Positions 13,790-22,136 of a DNA stretch of 64,000 nucleotides are shown piece by piece. The stretch's first letter is position 1. Each line of letters opens with the position of its first letter. Below the pieces are notes generated by a model. The model saw only the letters and a list, made by a program, of their open reading frames with translations. It did no database searches and was not told the origin of the DNA. The position numbers and the translations under genes were made by a program. Source of the DNA: Flavobacteriales bacterium (lineage in GTDB: Bacteria; Bacteroidota; Bacteroidia; Flavobacteriales_E; Vicingaceae); assembly GCA_018608405.1 (NCBI GenBank), contig JABAZP010000022.1:1-64000 (forward strand), in the 5' to 3' direction.

Positions 13790-15553
13790 TTAAATTCTCG
13801 CCTGGTAGGTATATAAATCATAATAACGACCTTCTTTAGCAATCAACTCATCGTGATTTCCGCGTTCGGCAATGTTACCCTCTTCAATTACTAAAATTTG
13901 AGTCGCTTGTTTGATGGTACTCAAGCGGTGAGCAATTACAAAAGTAGTTCTGCCTTTCATCAGTTCCGCTAAACTTTTTTGAATCAAGGCTTCGCTTTCA
14001 TTATCTAAGTTAGAGGTCGCCTCATCCAATATGATAATTCGAGGGTCAGCTAAAATGGCTCTTGCAATGGCAATTCGTTGGCGTTGTCCGCCCGATAGTT
14101 TTACTCCTCGCTCTCCAATTATAGTATCTAAGCCATCGTCAAAACGATCGGTAAATTCATATACGTAAGCTGCTTGCACCGCATGTTGCAATTGTTCTTC
14201 GGTGGCGTTTGGTCGTGGAAATAATATGTTTTCCTTTATCGTTCCTTCAAACAAAAATTCGTCTTGCAACACCACTCCAAGGTTTTTTCTATAGCTGTTC
14301 AGCTGCACCTTCGAAAGATCTTTGCCGTCAACGGTAATTTTTCCCGAAAGGGGATTTAAGAAGGTTGCGGTTAACCCGGCAATGGTTGACTTTCCAGATC
14401 CTGAACTTCCAACCAAGGCGGTAACACTTCCCGAAGCGGCTTTGAAACTAATGTTGTGTAATACTTCTTTGTCTTCTTCGTAAGCAAAAGCAACATTATC
14501 AAATTCAATATCTCCATGAATACTTTCCAACTCAATGGTGCGGTCTTCTAAATCTGCTTCAGCGGTCATGTTCATTAATTCTTCTGTACGGTCTAATCCC
14601 GCTAAAGCCTCCGTTAATTGACTGCCGATGTTGCTCATTTGCACTATTGGTGCAATCATAAAACCCAGTAATAAGGTAAATGAAATAAAATCTCCTGTGG
14701 TTAACGAGCCATTCATGATTTTGTAACCGCCAATGCCCATAATTCCTGCGGAAGCAATTCCCAAAAGGAAAGCAGAAGAGGAGGTCATAAGGGCAGTAGC
14801 TGTTAAACTCTTTTTTACATTTTGAAACAATCGATCTACCCCCTCTTCAAAACTCTTGTTTTCTTGTTCTTCCGCATTAAATGCCTTTATCACTCGAACA
14901 CCTGCCAAGGTTTCTGTCAATCTCCCGGTAACTTCCGCGTTAATCACGCCTCTCTTTCTGAAAATTGGTCGAATATACTTGAATGCTTTCAGCGCTACTA
15001 ATCCGAAAACGGCTACTGGAACCAAAACAAAAAGGGTCATTTGCCATGAAATACGAATCAATAAAACCAATGAAATAACCGCGGTAATGGTTCCACCCAC
15101 CATCTGCACCAATCCAGTTCCAATCAAGTTTCGCACACCTTCCACATCGGTCATAATTCTTGAAACCAGAGCGCCTGACTTGGTATTATCGAAAAAACGG
15201 ATTGGTAATGACAATACTTTTTTCTGAACTTTTGCTCGCAACTCAGAGATTAAAAATTGTGCCTGAACGCTTAAAATTCTAGTGAGTAAAAAAGAGGTGA
15301 CGGCTGAAACTAGAATGGCAGCACCTACAAAAATTAACAGGTATTTCAAGCCTTCAAAATCCTTGTTGGGAATAACAACATCTAATAATTCTTTACTTTT
15401 CCATGGAAGCACCAAACTCGCCAAACGACTAATTACAATTAAAACGAGTCCAATAAAAACGAGGTTTCTTCTCGGCCAAATAATGGTTGTAAAGGCTGAA
15501 GCCATCGTTACGTTTGACTTCTTTTTTTCTTGTGATTCTGCCATTTGTTTCAT
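13790..15553 (-). CDS. ABC exporter half-transporter, MsbA-like
   Basis: 587 residues: a six-helix type-1 exporter membrane domain (about 30-315) fused to an ATPase domain (about 345-585). Walker A GSSGSGKST (382-390), Q-loop near 430, signature LSGGQ (486-490), Walker B IIILD with catalytic E511, and an H-loop AHRLST are intact. It works as a homodimer exporting lipid, lipid-A-like molecules, drugs or peptides; the substrate is not deducible. A second ATG at 15544 (MAESQ) would also suit. Transcribed alone, divergent from the TonB receptor. Confidence 0.88.
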   Translation of the reverse strand: MKQMAESQEKKKSNVTMASAFTTIIWPRRNLVFIGLVLIVISRLASLVLPWKSKELLDVVIPNKDFEGLKYLLIFVGAAILVSAVTSFLLTRILSVQAQFLISELRAKVQKKVLSLPIRFFDNTKSGALVSRIMTDVEGVRNLIGTGLVQMVGGTITAVISLVLLIRISWQMTLFVLVPVAVFGLVALKAFKYIRPIFRKRGVINAEVTGRLTETLAGVRVIKAFNAEEQENKSFEEGVDRLFQNVKKSLTATALMTSSSAFLLGIASAGIMGIGGYKIMNGSLTTGDFISFTLLLGFMIAPIVQMSNIGSQLTEALAGLDRTEELMNMTAEADLEDRTIELESIHGDIEFDNVAFAYEEDKEVLHNISFKAASGSVTALVGSSGSGKSTIAGLTATFLNPLSGKITVDGKDLSKVQLNSYRKNLGVVLQDEFLFEGTIKENILFPRPNATEEQLQHAVQAAYVYEFTDRFDDGLDTIIGERGVKLSGGQRQRIAIARAILADPRIIILDEATSNLDNESEALIQKSLAELMKGRTTFVIAHRLSTIKQATQILVIEEGNIAERGNHDELIAKEGRYYDLYTYQARI

Positions 15554-15625
15554 GCGGTAAAAGTACCTTAACCGTTTGTTAAAGCGGAAACGTTTTTAAA
15601 ATATATGTCAAAACATTTAATTGGG

Positions 15626-15646
15626 TTTGATGGTTAATAAATCAAA
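15626..15646. promoter_or_regulatory. Inverted repeat upstream of the TonB receptor gene
   Basis: TTTGAT and ATCAAA are separated by 9 bases, 22 bases before the receptor ATG and between divergent genes. It could be an operator; no regulator is assigned. Confidence 0.25.
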
Positions 15647-15667
15647 CGAAGCAAAAAGTACTTTCAG

Positions 15668-18040
15668 ATGAAATCAACCAAATTACTATTGCTCATGTGG
15701 GGCATGCTTTCTGTTCAATTTGTTTCGGCTCAAAAAGGAAAAATTGAGGGTTATGTTAAGGATGTTAAAGGTTTGCCTCTAATTGGTGCAACCGTTTTTA
15801 TTGAAGGCACAACAACGGGCGCTTCCGCCAATTTGGATGGGTTTTATTCGATAGAAAATGTAGAAGTAGGATCTTACAATTTGGTCGCCAGTTATCTTGG
15901 CTTTCAAAGTCAAACAAAGTATAACATCATAGTAAAATCGGCAGGCAATCAGCCCTACAATTTTGAACTTGAGGAACAAACAACAGACGTAGGAGAAGTG
16001 GTTGTTACTGCAGAAAAAAGCAAAGTAAGTAGACCAAAGGAAACACCACTATCTACTCAAAAACTGACTGCCGTGGAATTGGAAACCTATCCCGGAGGTA
16101 ATAATGACGTTGTTCGTGTGGCACAGTCGTTACCAGGCGTTTCCCCTTCCGTTGGTGGATTTAGAAACGACTTAATCATTCGCGGTGGAGCGCCAAATGA
16201 ATCCGTTTACTATTTAGATGTAGTGGAAATACCCAACATCAATCACTTTTCTACCCAAGGGGCGGGTGGAGGACCAGTTGGTTTATTGAATGTTTCATTT
16301 ATTGATAACGTTACACTATCTTCCTCAGCCTTTGGAGCGCAATACGACAATCCACTTTCAGGGGTGTTGCAATTTGAACAACGCGTAGGAAATACGAGAG
16401 ATTTCAGTACCAACCTTAGGGTAAGTGCCAGTGAAACTGCAGTTACCTTGAATGGACCATTATTTAAAGGAGATAAGGAAGAAAGTAAGACGAGTTTTAT
16501 CGTTTCAGGTAGAAGAAGTTACTTGCAGTATTTGTTTGCCCTGATTGGACTTCCTATTCGACCTGACTATTACGATTATCAATACAAAATCACACATAAA
16601 ATCAACGCCTATAATACGCTGAACTTAATTGGTGTTGGTTCCATTGACGAGTTTACGGTTGCCACGGATGACGACTTAGAAGCCGATGGTCAAGCGACTT
16701 TAGAACAGGTGCCTTTTATCGAGCAAAACTCGAACGTAATTGGCTTAAGTTGGAAGAAGCTGTTTAAAAACGAAAAGGCTTTTATGACCACTACCTTGAG
16801 CAATAACTTTTTGGTCAATAATTTTTCAAGGTACAAGGATAACATTAATCGAAAAGACCGTTTTTTTAATAACGACTCCAGAGAAATGGAAACCAAGTTG
16901 AGGTATGCTTACAATTACTTTAACAATGGTTGGAAATGGGTTTCCGGCTTTAACGTTCAGCGCAGCGATTACCGAAACAATACCGTAAGCAATAATGAGG
17001 ACAATCCAGTCGGCAACTTTAGCTACAATACAGAGATTGATTTCTTGAAATATGGCCTCTTTACCAACGTCACGAAATCTTTTTTCGAAAGTAGGCTAGA
17101 TGTTTCGTTCGGTATTCGAGCAGATGCAGACTCGTTCACGGAAGACAATAACATAGGTCAAACCATTTCGCCCCGCTTGGGACTATCATATAGCTTAACA
17201 GAGAAGTGGAAAATAAATGGAACCGTAGGTCGATATTATAAAATTGCACCATACACCATTCTAGGTTTTAGAGACCGAAACAACGAACTCATCAATCGAG
17301 ATGCCGATTATACAAGAAGTGATCACCTTGTGTTAGGATTAGAGCGGATTTTGGGTCCTGCTTCTAACATTACCTTAGAAGGTTTCTATAAAATTTACAG
17401 TGACTACCCTGTATCGGTTGCAGATAGTGTTTCTTTGGCCAATAAAGGGGCAGGTTTTGAAGTTTTGGGGAATGAAGAAATTGCCACGGTTGGTGAAGGC
17501 AGAAGTTATGGGTTAGAGCTATTATTTCAACAAAAGCTGACCAAGAATTTTTATGGAATACTTTCTTACACCTACTTCTTTAGTGAGTTTACTGGTTTTG
17601 ATACCGATGAATATCTACCTTCCGTTTGGGACAGCAGACACTTGGTTTCTTTCACGGGTGGGTACAAGTTGAAAAGACAATGGGAACTAAGTGCACGATG
17701 GAGATTTGCCGGTGAAACGCCATTTGTTCCTGCAAATGAAACGGCAACGTTAACAAGGTATCCTGAAATTGTGTTGGATTATAGTCGCCTTGGAGAAGAG
17801 AAGCTAGAACTATTCAGTCAGTTAGATATTCGAGTAGATAAAAAGTTGAACTTCAAAAAGTTATCCTTAAATATATTCCTTGAAATTCAAAATGCATTGG
17901 CGAGTGAAGCACCACAGCCACCAAGTTTTGCGTTGGGTAGAGGGGAAGATGGAATGGTGACCAACCCAAGAAGTTTGCAGCGTTTGCCAACTGAAGACGG
18001 CTCAATTATTCCAAGTATTGGAATTGTCGTGGATTTTTGA
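15668..18040 (+). CDS. TonB-dependent receptor with carboxypeptidase-regulatory-like N-domain
   Basis: 790 residues: signal peptide (1-21), a carboxypeptidase-regulatory-like beta-sandwich (about 24-110, GYVKDVKGLPLIGATVFIEG), a plug domain (about 125-235, with VVRVAQSLPGVSP and LIIRGGAPNE), and an outer-membrane barrel (about 240-790). It is SusC-like in architecture but no SusD partner follows, so it probably imports a siderophore, cobalamin, metal or peptide rather than glycan; the ligand cannot be read. Energised by TonB-ExbBD. Its own transcription unit. Confidence 0.88.
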   Translation: MKSTKLLLLMWGMLSVQFVSAQKGKIEGYVKDVKGLPLIGATVFIEGTTTGASANLDGFYSIENVEVGSYNLVASYLGFQSQTKYNIIVKSAGNQPYNFELEEQTTDVGEVVVTAEKSKVSRPKETPLSTQKLTAVELETYPGGNNDVVRVAQSLPGVSPSVGGFRNDLIIRGGAPNESVYYLDVVEIPNINHFSTQGAGGGPVGLLNVSFIDNVTLSSSAFGAQYDNPLSGVLQFEQRVGNTRDFSTNLRVSASETAVTLNGPLFKGDKEESKTSFIVSGRRSYLQYLFALIGLPIRPDYYDYQYKITHKINAYNTLNLIGVGSIDEFTVATDDDLEADGQATLEQVPFIEQNSNVIGLSWKKLFKNEKAFMTTTLSNNFLVNNFSRYKDNINRKDRFFNNDSREMETKLRYAYNYFNNGWKWVSGFNVQRSDYRNNTVSNNEDNPVGNFSYNTEIDFLKYGLFTNVTKSFFESRLDVSFGIRADADSFTEDNNIGQTISPRLGLSYSLTEKWKINGTVGRYYKIAPYTILGFRDRNNELINRDADYTRSDHLVLGLERILGPASNITLEGFYKIYSDYPVSVADSVSLANKGAGFEVLGNEEIATVGEGRSYGLELLFQQKLTKNFYGILSYTYFFSEFTGFDTDEYLPSVWDSRHLVSFTGGYKLKRQWELSARWRFAGETPFVPANETATLTRYPEIVLDYSRLGEEKLELFSQLDIRVDKKLNFKKLSLNIFLEIQNALASEAPQPPSFALGRGEDGMVTNPRSLQRLPTEDGSIIPSIGIVVDF

Positions 18041-18133
18041 TGGGCTGAAAACCGCATAAAAAGCTAGATATGACGGTTTTTGGAATTGCTAGGTTAAGAA
18101 TGATTAATTTTATATCAATGCAATTTTTAAACT

Positions 18134-18358
18134 ATGGACCTACAAGCCGATATACATTTAAAACAATATGAGCTAATTAATCGATTGATGAAAATTAAGA
18201 GAATAGGAGCTCTGAATGAATTAGATGAAACACTCATTCGTCTCGAGATGGAATCAAGAGCAATCGAATCTGACGAGGCTATTGATTCAGGAAAAGTATT
18301 GAGCTTGGAAGAATTTTCTAGAAAAAGTAATGAATGGTTGGAAAGCAATACAAAGTAA
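18134..18358 (+). CDS. Antitoxin component of a RelE/ParE-type pair
   Basis: 74 residues, helical, acidic, with the arrangement seen in small antitoxins of the DUF2683 kind: N-terminal KQYELINRLMKI, then charged helices and a KVLSLEEFSRKSNEWL C-terminal toxin-binding segment. It precedes the toxin gene and overlaps its start by 25 bases, the usual order for such modules. It probably neutralises the toxin and represses the promoter. Confidence 0.7.
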   Translation: MDLQADIHLKQYELINRLMKIKRIGALNELDETLIRLEMESRAIESDEAIDSGKVLSLEEFSRKSNEWLESNTK

Positions 18359-18672
18359 TCATTACCGAACCAGCTTTTCGAAGGTATTCAAAAACTATAT
18401 TGCCTTATTTGAAAAAATTCTTTAGTCGAAAGCGAGCTATGGAAATCCAACAAACGATTCTTGAAATTTCTAAGACTTTAGAACAAATGCCCAGTAGAGG
18501 AAGTAAGGAAAAATACTTACAGCATCTGAAAAAAGAATACCGATATGTTTTGCATAAAGAAAGCCGTTACTTTGTTTTGAAACTAATTTACTTTATCGAC
18601 GAAGATAAGGCAACTGTTTATATCACTGACTTTTTCCCAACCTCGATGAATCCGGATGATATTGTAAGTTAA
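18334..18672 (+). CDS. RelE/ParE-family toxin
   Basis: 112 residues, basic, with the ParE/RelE pattern: N-terminal strand YKVIITEPAFRRYSK, two helices, then MPSRGSK, YRYVLHKESRYFVLKLIYFIDEDKATVYITDFFPT. RelE members cleave mRNA on the ribosome and ParE members poison gyrase; which applies is not clear from sequence. Its start overlaps the antitoxin gene, giving coupled translation. The pair may be chromosomal or a remnant of a mobile region. Confidence 0.75.
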   Translation: MVGKQYKVIITEPAFRRYSKTILPYLKKFFSRKRAMEIQQTILEISKTLEQMPSRGSKEKYLQHLKKEYRYVLHKESRYFVLKLIYFIDEDKATVYITDFFPTSMNPDDIVS

Positions 18673-18748
18673 AATATGGAGCAATAAATTCTTTTACTGT
18701 TGCTAATTTTTTTGGAATTATTTTTTCTTTTTAATCGATAATCAAGCT

Positions 18749-18756
18749 TAAATTTG
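18749..18756 (+). promoter_or_regulatory. -7 box of the aminotransferase gene
   Basis: TAAATTTG, exact TAnnTTTG match, 24 bases before the ATG at 18781. Confidence 0.5.
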
Positions 18757-18780
18757 AGGAACACATTTAGTAGATGAACC

Positions 18781-19893
18781 ATGAGTGAAGAAAAGTCAAA
18801 ACTCCCGCAATTTAAGGCTCAAATTGAAAAAGCCACTCGATTTCAGTTGCGAAAGCCAACACCTAACAAAACGAATTGGGAGACATTCTACAAGCTATCT
18901 TCCAATGAAAACATGATGGGAGCTTCTCCAAAAGCGGTTGCCGCAATGAAGGCAGCGTTGGAAGGTGTGTATGAATATGATTTTTACGATGATTTTCAGT
19001 TTCAAGATGTGTTGGCAGATTTTTACAACCAAGAAATAAAGTCTGGCCAATTTATTACTGCCAACAGTGGAGTAGAGGTACTTGAAATTATTTGCAGGGG
19101 CTTGGTTTCGGTTGGTTCGGAGTGCATCATTTCCAGTCCAACTTTTTCCCCTTACTCCAACATTATCGAGTTAGAAGGTGGAGTCGTAGTAGATATTCCT
19201 TTAAAATTACCTGACTATTCTTATGATGTAGATGGTGTTTTAGCGGCTGTAACGGATCAAACGGCATTGGTGTTTGTAACTAACCCAAACAACCCAACCG
19301 GGACGTATGCCACCAAAGCGGAGTTTGAAAGGTTGTTGGACAGCCTACCAAAACATGTTATTGTAGTGCACGATGAGGTTTATTTTCACTTCGTCGATGC
19401 GGATGACTTTCCATATGCGAAAGATTATGTGAAGGCTGGTAGAAATGTTATTTCCTTGCATACCTTTTCTAAGATATACGGCTTAGCTGGAATGCGAGTT
19501 GGTTATGGGTTTACCACTCCGGAAATAGGGGAGTACTTGAATAAAATTTTCAGACCGTTTAGAATCGGAACTTTGGCAACAATTGCAGCGTATGAGGCAT
19601 TAAAAGATACGGAGCACGTAGAAACTTCTCAAAAAATGGTGTGGGAAGGTAAAAAGTGGCTGTATGAGAAGTTTGACGACAACGACATACAATATTGGCC
19701 AAGCCAAGGAAATTTTGTGATGTTTAAGGTTGGCATGAACTCTTTGGAGTTAACTGCCGCCATGCTCGACGAAGGTGTTATGGTTCGCCCGGGGGATAAT
19801 TTTGGTGCTCCGGGTTGCATTCGATTAACCATTGGTACCAAGGAAGCAAATGAGCGTTTTTGGGAAGTGCTTCAAGGTGTGCTAGTTAAGTAA
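18781..19893 (+). CDS. Class I/II PLP aminotransferase, histidinol-phosphate-aminotransferase-like
   Basis: 370 residues, fold type I. Landmarks: LSSNENMMGASPKAV near the N-terminus as in HisC, NPNNPTGTY (about 169-176), VHDEVYFHF, and the PLP lysine K231 in SLHTFSKIYGLAGMRVGYG, with R-x-T-I-G-T near the C-terminus binding the substrate carboxylate. It transfers an amino group from glutamate to a 2-oxo or phosphate-bearing acceptor. It is away from any his operon, so histidine synthesis is not assured; an aromatic or other aminotransferase is possible. The 3' end overlaps the convergent acetyltransferase gene by 8 bases. Confidence 0.8.
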   Translation: MSEEKSKLPQFKAQIEKATRFQLRKPTPNKTNWETFYKLSSNENMMGASPKAVAAMKAALEGVYEYDFYDDFQFQDVLADFYNQEIKSGQFITANSGVEVLEIICRGLVSVGSECIISSPTFSPYSNIIELEGGVVVDIPLKLPDYSYDVDGVLAAVTDQTALVFVTNPNNPTGTYATKAEFERLLDSLPKHVIVVHDEVYFHFVDADDFPYAKDYVKAGRNVISLHTFSKIYGLAGMRVGYGFTTPEIGEYLNKIFRPFRIGTLATIAAYEALKDTEHVETSQKMVWEGKKWLYEKFDDNDIQYWPSQGNFVMFKVGMNSLELTAAMLDEGVMVRPGDNFGAPGCIRLTIGTKEANERFWEVLQGVLVK

Positions 19894-20989
19894 ATACCGC
19901 ATCCCCATCGCCATCTTCCATAAACAAGTTCACGTGAGTAATGCTCTTACTCAATTGTTTGTCAACGACTAAAAATCGATTGATTTCCTTTTTATGAAAA
20001 GCTATGGTTTTAGCCTCTTGTAGCGCTGAAACTAGTTTTGGATGAAAGCAGGTAAATTCTTTTGCTTTCCATTTTTGGAGCAGGTGATTGATGATGAGAA
20101 CATTTTCTTTATCGTCAGTATTGCCAAAGAAGTACGGTAGTTTAACTACTCCATTTCGAATGGTGAAAAAGAAAAAAGCCACAATTTTTCCATGTTCATC
20201 TTTCAATTGAAAAGCTAGATTTTTAAACTCTTTGGCGGAGGAACTGAAGTAATACTTCTGATCCATTTCCGTTTTCTCATCCCTTTCTACTATCCATGGA
20301 GAGCTTAGAATCCAGTTTAATTCCCTCGCTTGGCGCTGAAAATATCCCTGATCATTTTGTTCCGCAATAAATTCATTCAGAGGGTCATTTATCTCAGTTA
20401 CCGCCTCCAAATTCAAGTGGTCAATTGGAAATGCTTTACCCGATTGGTATAACTTTAATAAGTTGTTTCCGGCTGAATCTAATCCTTTTAAGACAGTAGC
20501 ACTTTTTTTAAATACCTTAGATTTTGGCGCTAATATTCGCTCAAAATCAGATTTAATGTACAGTCTTACTCCGTGTTTGACTAATGGCTTTTGTGCAAAG
20601 AATCCGGTCGCGTCATACATGCGTTTAGTGGCCGGAACATAATCGTAAGACAACAGATTGCCATTGTATTTAAAATGGGCTTCGGTAAATAACTTAGCTG
20701 TAATTCCTTTTCCTCGGTGTTCTTTCTTCACCCAAGCACAGGTCACCCAACCCACTTTCACGATGGGCTGATTTTTTGGGAAAAACAAGTCTGGTAAAAT
20801 GCCCATATAACCAATTAATTCGTCCCCCTCTTTTGCTAAGAACAGTAAAACATCATTCACGTTGGCTCTGGGATTATTCGCATGGGAAACCGCCCTGTGC
20901 TCGCTAATTGGCAGGTTTTCTTCAGCTTTAAAAACTGTCGAGTTCACATACTCTAATAATGCTGTTTTATTCAGCGCAACGATTTCCAT
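19886..20989 (-). CDS. GNAT-family N-acetyltransferase
   Basis: 367 residues. An N-terminal GNAT domain (about 1-150) shows the acetyl-CoA loop KKEHRGKGITAKLF (motif A, R/Q-x-x-G-x-G/A). The C-terminal half (about 190-360) looks like a degenerate second GNAT or FemAB-like domain. The ATG at 20989 overlaps the last base of the upstream deacetylase stop codon, so the two form an operon. Together with a polysaccharide deacetylase, a role in modifying cell-surface or secreted sugars is a reasonable guess. Confidence 0.75.
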   Translation of the reverse strand: MEIVALNKTALLEYVNSTVFKAEENLPISEHRAVSHANNPRANVNDVLLFLAKEGDELIGYMGILPDLFFPKNQPIVKVGWVTCAWVKKEHRGKGITAKLFTEAHFKYNGNLLSYDYVPATKRMYDATGFFAQKPLVKHGVRLYIKSDFERILAPKSKVFKKSATVLKGLDSAGNNLLKLYQSGKAFPIDHLNLEAVTEINDPLNEFIAEQNDQGYFQRQARELNWILSSPWIVERDEKTEMDQKYYFSSSAKEFKNLAFQLKDEHGKIVAFFFFTIRNGVVKLPYFFGNTDDKENVLIINHLLQKWKAKEFTCFHPKLVSALQEAKTIAFHKKEINRFLVVDKQLSKSITHVNLFMEDGDGDAVFT

Positions 20990-21999
20990 TAGCTTCTATT
21001 TATTTTGTTTTTACCAAGAGGCTGTTTCATTAAATAATAAAGCATCTCAGTGTGCAGCAATTCCTCACCGGTAAACCCTTTTTCTTCAAAAGCAATTCGC
21101 TGATAGTGATTTGAAACACTGTCTTCTTTCATTCCTGCGCAACCAAAAGTAGCTGCTATATCCTTTTCTTGGTTCAATGTCGTAAAAAACTCTTTTGTAA
21201 CACCAAAATCGGTAAATGGAAAAGAGAAACTTAACAATTCAACGCCTATTTCTTTCTTTAGGTAGTTTAAACTTTCAATGGTTTGCCATAACTGCTCTTC
21301 TAATGGAATGTATTGGTATTCCGGATGATTAGCACTATGCGCCCCAAAATCAAAACCCTGTTGCTTTAAATCTAATACTTCAGTCTTATTTAAATACGGT
21401 TGTTGGTTCTTTAAAAAGTCAGCAAAACTATAGCCAATGTAATTGGCAAATTGATTCAATTGTTCTTGCTCGTTGTGTTTTATGGCCAATAAGGTGGTAA
21501 CAGCATCCTGTGTTTGAAAAAAGTCTTTTGCGGCATCTTTAATAGAATTACTTTGACGCACTTCTTCAACTAATAAACTTGCTTTATACCTAAAAAACAG
21601 TGCTTCATTGTCAACAAATTCTGAATTCACGAAACACACAGCCGGAATTCCTTTTGCTTTTAGAATTGGGGCAATAATTTCTTTTACTTCTCGAAGGCCA
21701 TCATCGAAACTGAGTAAAAAGTACGGCTTTTGATTTTTACTAGGATTGATTTTTAATTCTAAAAAACGCTTTAAGTCTACCGGTTCAAAGTTTTGTAATA
21801 AAAAGTCTAAATCGGTGCTAAACTCTTTGGTTGACTTTACTTGGTACAAGTTTTTAATGTGTGCCAATGGCCGATCTGAAATAGCGTGGTAAAAAGGTAA
21901 TATAGCGCTCTGCTTAGTTAGCTTCAATAATGCACTAGTGGGCAAGCTAGCCACTGACTTTCCAAGTGTTGATTGAACTATGTTTTTAATTTTCGCCAT
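20989..21999 (-). CDS. Polysaccharide deacetylase (NodB-type, CE4)
   Basis: 336 residues from the ATG at 21999 (MAKIKNIVQ). A longer frame to 22095 would run through a palindromic repeat and is unlikely. NodB motifs: FDDG (98-101), the metal-binding H-S-x-x-H-P (221-226, HSANHP) and SFSFPF downstream. These enzymes remove acetyl or formyl groups from N-acetylglucosamine-type residues in peptidoglycan or exopolysaccharide using a divalent metal. No signal peptide is evident, so it may act on cytoplasmic precursors. Overlaps the GNAT gene by one base. Confidence 0.8.
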   Translation of the reverse strand: MAKIKNIVQSTLGKSVASLPTSALLKLTKQSAILPFYHAISDRPLAHIKNLYQVKSTKEFSTDLDFLLQNFEPVDLKRFLELKINPSKNQKPYFLLSFDDGLREVKEIIAPILKAKGIPAVCFVNSEFVDNEALFFRYKASLLVEEVRQSNSIKDAAKDFFQTQDAVTTLLAIKHNEQEQLNQFANYIGYSFADFLKNQQPYLNKTEVLDLKQQGFDFGAHSANHPEYQYIPLEEQLWQTIESLNYLKKEIGVELLSFSFPFTDFGVTKEFFTTLNQEKDIAATFGCAGMKEDSVSNHYQRIAFEEKGFTGEELLHTEMLYYLMKQPLGKNKINRS

Positions 22000-22069
22000 T
22001 CGATAGTGAAAGTAAGTAAAGCGGTAATGTTGTGCAAAAAAAAACCTTTCTTGGTTGTCTATACTTCGA

Positions 22070-22087
22070 CTCCGATAGTTATCGGAG
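22070..22087. repeat. Palindromic intergenic repeat
   Basis: CTCCGATA-GT-TATCGGAG, a perfect 8-bp inverted repeat embedded in CTTCGACT...CTCAGCATGACA. This context resembles dispersed palindromic repeats of Bacteroidota. It lies between the deacetylase and S46 peptidase genes. Confidence 0.5.
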
Positions 22088-22136
22088 CTCAGCATGACAA
22101 AAAAGAAAGGGCTTTCCTAAAATTAAGTTGGGCTAT

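Noticed and set aside
18134-18672. Toxin-antitoxin pair as part of a larger mobile island
   Set aside because: Neighbours on both sides look like ordinary chromosomal genes and no flanking repeats or integrase are visible.
21999-22095. N-terminal extension of the polysaccharide deacetylase
   Set aside because: The extra 32 codons read through a dispersed palindrome (22070-22087) and add no family-like sequence.
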